DNA of 57,600 bases from the NCBI GenBank assembly GCA_902595715.1, contig CACJRI010000009.1:1-57600 (forward strand), given 5' to 3'. The DNA comes from an uncultured SAR86 cluster bacterium (GTDB lineage: Bacteria; Pseudomonadota; Gammaproteobacteria; Magnimaribacterales; AG-339-G14). The notes under the pieces were generated by a model. That model had not been told where the DNA came from and searched no databases. It saw nothing but the letters and a program-made list of their open reading frames with translations. Both the position numbers and the translations under genes were made by a program. This document shows, one piece after another, positions 54,793-57,600 of the stretch (the first letter of the stretch is position 1; every line of letters starts with the position of its first letter).

Positions 54793-54987
54793 ATGGCAAA
54801 TATGGTAAGAATTGAAGTGCAAGATCAATTTGGCAAGTGGAATAAGTTCACTACCGTCACAAATAATCCAACCAGTATCAAACAGGGGCTTGAACGAGGG
54901 CTAAAGACTCAGTTAGCAAGTAAATCAAAAAAAGCACGGGCAGTAGATGATAAAACAGGTGTGTTGATAGACATGGCGCACGGCTAA
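54793..54987 (+). CDS. Small conserved-looking protein of unknown function (64 aa)
   Basis: I do not recognise this protein. It starts at an ATG with AGGAAA about seven bases upstream and reads MANMVRIEVQDQFGKWNKF, followed by a central basic helix-like part (KQGLERGLKTQLASKSKKAR) and the end DDKTGVLIDMAHG. Alternating hydrophobic and polar residues at the start suggest beta strands, then a helix: a small soluble domain. It lies ten bases after the possible split ORF and overlaps the convergent CPBP gene by four bases. Composition and RBS favour a real gene. Confidence 0.6.
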   Translation: MANMVRIEVQDQFGKWNKFTTVTNNPTSIKQGLERGLKTQLASKSKKARAVDDKTGVLIDMAHG

Positions 54988-55607
54988 AAATGGGGCGAGT
55001 CATTCATATTTTGGCTTTTCGGAGCAGAAGGAGTATTTAGAAAAGTTATCGCCCAATGTAAAAGAATAACCGCGGTTAAATCTCCAGTTGTATCTAACAT
55101 TCTGCTAAAGCCCATACCGCCAAGAAAAGTAAAAATACAAGCATTGAGTTTCCAGCGTAAAGTGAAATAGTGAATGGTTGCAAAAAGAAGGTTGCTTAAA
55201 AGAGCTCCAAGCCAAAAGAAACTGATTCCTGTTAAATCTGATGTGATTAGAAGAGGCAGAGAAAGTCTAAATGCAATTTCTTCGACTACAGAAATCAAGA
55301 AAAGATAGCCAACCCAGATTAATTGACGAAGATCAAAATCCCTTTTTGTATATTTCAGAAATCCAAAGATAAAAATTGCAACTATCAAACTCCAAAAAAG
55401 ATATTTCAAAGGATTTCTGAATAAATTTTCCAGTGAAGACAATAAGGCAGTTTGTATAGATGGTAACAGAAGACAAAAAATAGCAACCAAAGTCATGGTT
55501 AGGCCGTGCCTGGCAAGGACTTGACGAAATTTAGAGATGTAAGTCTCTTGATTTAAAGCTGCTCTTTGCAGTCGACCTGCAGGAATTGGATTAGAAGCTT
55601 CCTTCAT
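54984..55607 (-). CDS. CPBP-family intramembrane protein
   Basis: The 207-residue protein has about six membrane segments and the CPBP (CAAX protease/bacteriocin processing, Abi) motifs: EExxxR as E109-E110-I-A-F-R114, and FxxxH as F142-A-T-I-H146. The third motif normally reads HxxxN; here H184 is present but the residue four further is threonine and the asparagine comes at 191. It could be an active intramembrane protease or a non-canonical member. The substrate is unknown. It is downstream of dapD on the same strand with 19 bases between them. Confidence 0.75.
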   Translation of the reverse strand: MKEASNPIPAGRLQRAALNQETYISKFRQVLARHGLTMTLVAIFCLLLPSIQTALLSSLENLFRNPLKYLFWSLIVAIFIFGFLKYTKRDFDLRQLIWVGYLFLISVVEEIAFRLSLPLLITSDLTGISFFWLGALLSNLLFATIHYFTLRWKLNACIFTFLGGMGFSRMLDTTGDLTAVILLHWAITFLNTPSAPKSQNMNDSPHF

Positions 55608-55626
55608 TGATAGCGATACGATTAAG

Positions 55627-56514
55627 TTAATCGTTGGAGTGCAATTCTTCGTTGAGTTCTATGACTTTTTTATTCGGGCGACATTGAATGGAACCCGTTA
55701 AAGAATTTCTGATAAACAAAAGATCGGATTTAGAGGCAAGTTCAGAAGCTTTCACCGTTTCAGAAATCTCACCCTTATCATCGATAACTTCTACTTTGGA
55801 AGAAGCCGTCAGATAAAGTCCAGCCTCAACTGTGCATCGGTCTCCCAGTGGAATTCCCAAACCAGAGTTAGCGCCAAGCAGACAATTTTTTCCAAGAGAG
55901 ATTCTGACATCGTTACCACCCGATAAAGTCCCCATGGTGGAAGCGCCACCGCCGATATCGGTTTTATCACCAATCACAACACCTTGAGAAATTCTGCCTT
56001 CGATCATTGCTTCACCCAAAGAACCGGCATTAAAGTTCACAAAGCCCTCGTGCATGATGGTTGTTCCTGAGCCCAGATAAGCTCCCAATCTCACGCGGTT
56101 GGCATCGGCAATTCGGACATCGGATAAAGTCACGTAATCGGTCATACGTGGAAATTTATCAATGCTGTGGACCAAGATATGTCGGTTCTCTTTTCTTGCC
56201 TCAAGTTGTGCTTTTTTGAAATCAGCAATCGAGAAGGGACCTTCAGAAGTCCAAACGACATTTTGTAAAATTCCAAAAATACCATCGAGATTGGTTTCGT
56301 TTGGCTTGACCAAGCGATAAGAAAGTAAATGCAGTTTCAAATAAGCTTCTGGTAGTGAAGTAGGAGCTTTCTCATCACTGACAGAGACTTTTTCAAAAGC
56401 AGCATCGGATGACTCAAGATCTTCAGAGGAAATATTTTCCTCGGCAAAAAACATTTCGATCCAGTCACCGTCACTATTTTTTGTTCCTATGCCTAAGCCA
56501 GTCCAATTACTCAT
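55627..56514 (-). CDS. dapD: Tetrahydrodipicolinate N-succinyltransferase
   Basis: DapD succinylates tetrahydrodipicolinate in the lysine/diaminopimelate pathway. The 295-residue protein has an N-terminal domain, then a left-handed beta-helix with hexapeptide repeats (about 135-250: VRLGAYLGSGTTIMHEGFVNFNAG with key part GTTIMHEGFVNFN; IGGGASTMGTLSGGND). This is the type with EGFVNFNAG found in pseudomonads and mycobacteria, shorter than the pseudomonad form (about 344). It overlaps dapC by eight bases, so dapC and dapD act as one unit. dapB is at 18997. Confidence 0.93.
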   Translation of the reverse strand: MSNWTGLGIGTKNSDGDWIEMFFAEENISSEDLESSDAAFEKVSVSDEKAPTSLPEAYLKLHLLSYRLVKPNETNLDGIFGILQNVVWTSEGPFSIADFKKAQLEARKENRHILVHSIDKFPRMTDYVTLSDVRIADANRVRLGAYLGSGTTIMHEGFVNFNAGSLGEAMIEGRISQGVVIGDKTDIGGGASTMGTLSGGNDVRISLGKNCLLGANSGLGIPLGDRCTVEAGLYLTASSKVEVIDDKGEISETVKASELASKSDLLFIRNSLTGSIQCRPNKKVIELNEELHSND

Positions 56515-57600
56515 TATCTAAAACCTTTTTTATGCTCGTTAATGCTTTTCTTGTTGATTCTATATCATGCACCAAAGCAATTCTTAAATATTGCTCTGCA
56601 GGATTTTGCCCATTGTCTTCGGCACCTAAATATTTACCTGGTAAAACTATGACTTGCTCTTCGTCGTAAAGTTTTTTAGTAAAAGCTTCTGCATCCTTAA
56701 CTTTCAACCAAAGATAGAAAGCTCCATCTGGGGTTAAAGAGTCTTTGTCTAAAATTTCTTCAGCTAATTTAAATTTTTCTGCATAAGCAGCTCGATTGTC
56801 TTCAACGGTTTTGTCGTCTGCCCAAGCCAAAGTACTCGCATTTTGAATAGGTAAGGGAACGCTGACACCATGAAACATACGATATTTTGAAAAGGCACCA
56901 ATGATACTGGCATCTCCCGTAGCACAACCAGATCTAAAGCCGGGTAAGTTGGAACGCTTTGACAAACTATGAAGCACTAAAACATTCTCCAAGCTGCCGT
57001 TAACTTCCATGGCAGCTTCCAAAAGAGAAGTGGGTTTTTCACCAAAATAGATATCTATGTAGCATTCATCGCTTAAAACTTTAAAACCAAATTCTTTGGA
57101 GAGATTTACCACCTTACAAAGTTCGTCTTTAGTCATTACTTTGCCGGTAGGGTTGGAAGGCGAGCAAAGGACGAGCAGCTGACATTTCTCCCAAACTTCT
57201 TGCGCGACATTTTCCAGATTTATTTGGAAATTATTTTCTTCAGAGCAATTTAAGAAATGAGGTTTGGCTCCTGCAAACAAAGTCGCGCCACCATAAATTT
57301 GATAATAAGGGTTAGGCATACAAACATAAGGTTTCTCATTTACTACTTCTCTATTGACCATGGTTTGAATGGCAGAAAAGGTTCCTTCTCTGGTCCCGCC
57401 AACCAAAAAGATTTCTTCATCTTTAACATCTTTTAATTTGAAATTATTGGCTAGGTAATTTTGGTAGCTTTTTTTCAGTTCAGGCACCATTGCCATCGGA
57501 GGGTAGTGACTGAATAATTCTTTGTTCTGATTGATGGCGTCTAAAATTTTTGGACTGGCAGGATGCTTTGGCTCGCCAATGGATAAATTGATCTCTGATG
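56507..57600 (-). CDS. dapC: Succinyldiaminopimelate aminotransferase (partial at right edge)
   Basis: DapC transfers an amino group from glutamate in the next step of lysine synthesis. The protein is a class I PLP aminotransferase: INLSIGEPKHPAS at the edge, GTREGTFSAIQ, PNPYYQIYGGA, CSPSNPTGKVM, LSDECYIDIYFG, the PLP lysine in LHSLSKRSNLPGFRSG, and the late YLRIALVHD. An internal ATG at 57496 is not the start; the frame stays open to 57600 with family sequence, so the gene continues beyond the window. The combination with dapD and a DapC-type sequence favours this function over argD. Confidence 0.88.
   Translation of the reverse strand, partial: SEINLSIGEPKHPASPKILDAINQNKELFSHYPPMAMVPELKKSYQNYLANNFKLKDVKDEEIFLVGGTREGTFSAIQTMVNREVVNEKPYVCMPNPYYQIYGGATLFAGAKPHFLNCSEENNFQINLENVAQEVWEKCQLLVLCSPSNPTGKVMTKDELCKVVNLSKEFGFKVLSDECYIDIYFGEKPTSLLEAAMEVNGSLENVLVLHSLSKRSNLPGFRSGCATGDASIIGAFSKYRMFHGVSVPLPIQNASTLAWADDKTVEDNRAAYAEKFKLAEEILDKDSLTPDGAFYLWLKVKDAEAFTKKLYDEEQVIVLPGKYLGAEDNGQNPAEQYLRIALVHDIESTRKALTSIKKVLDNE

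Noticed and set aside
1-57600. CRISPR array, insertion sequence, prophage, toxin-antitoxin or restriction genes, tRNA or rRNA genes
   Set aside because: Looked for in the gaps and frames on both strands; none was seen apart from the tmRNA. Gaps are too short to hide arrays or rRNA.

Overview
The window is a dense, AT-rich stretch of bacterial chromosome carrying about 62 protein genes plus the tmRNA gene. Gene content and order are gammaproteobacterial: rpsM-rpsK-rpsD-rpoA-rplQ next to uvrA/ssb, a fabA-fabB pair, smpB-ssrA, bamE/fur beside grpE-dnaK-dnaJ-dapB, the long rpsB-to-tilS block, holD-rimI, and lptFG facing pepA-holC-valS. Short or negative intergenic distances, low GC and reduced proteins point to a streamlined, probably marine lineage. 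SAR86-like is my guess from style, not something the sequence proves.

Layout. 1-917: the 3' end of infB runs into the 3' half of secY, which looks like a chimeric junction. 919-3828: end of the spc/alpha ribosomal operon with rpoA. 3839-8872: uvrA, ssb, fabB, fabA. 8959-11568: rplU-rpmA-obgE-proB and rpsT. 11602-13238: GT25 glycosyltransferase, tmRNA and smpB on the minus strand. 13282-19824: NSS transporter, bamE, fur, grpE-dnaK-dnaJ, dapB. 19825-38971: a structured rpsB leader, then one unbroken plus-strand block for translation (rpsB, tsf, frr, tilS), nucleotide and isoprenoid supply (pyrH, uppS, dxr), envelope building (cdsA, rseP, bamA, skp, lpxD, fabZ, lpxA, lpxB), replication (rnhB, dnaE) and fatty acid synthesis (accA). 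38963-45825: leuA, a holD candidate, rimI, glutathione peroxidase, a Tas-like reductase, ElaA-like acetyltransferase, a PpiC-like protein paired with a HupE/UreJ membrane protein, and a membrane-tethered cold-shock-domain protein. 45862-57600: valS-holC-pepA, lptF-lptG, an RDD protein, a POT peptide transporter, small ORFs, a CPBP membrane protein, dapD, and dapC running off the right edge.

Most of the window is core housekeeping. Envelope biogenesis is the main theme: lipid A synthesis (lpxD/A/B, fabZ), LPS export (lptF/G), outer-membrane protein assembly (bamA, bamE, skp, rseP) and phospholipid supply (cdsA, fabA/B, accA). A second theme is lysine/diaminopimelate synthesis (dapB, dapC, dapD). 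I see no prophage, transposon, CRISPR array, toxin-antitoxin or restriction system and no tRNA genes, and no intergenic gap above 300 bases other than the tmRNA gene. I did not find a clear new multi-gene system. The best leads are the PpiC-like/HupE pair, the membrane-bound cold-shock protein, a DnaJ with an incomplete zinc centre, a coding sequence starting directly at the tmRNA 3' end, and the infB/secY junction.
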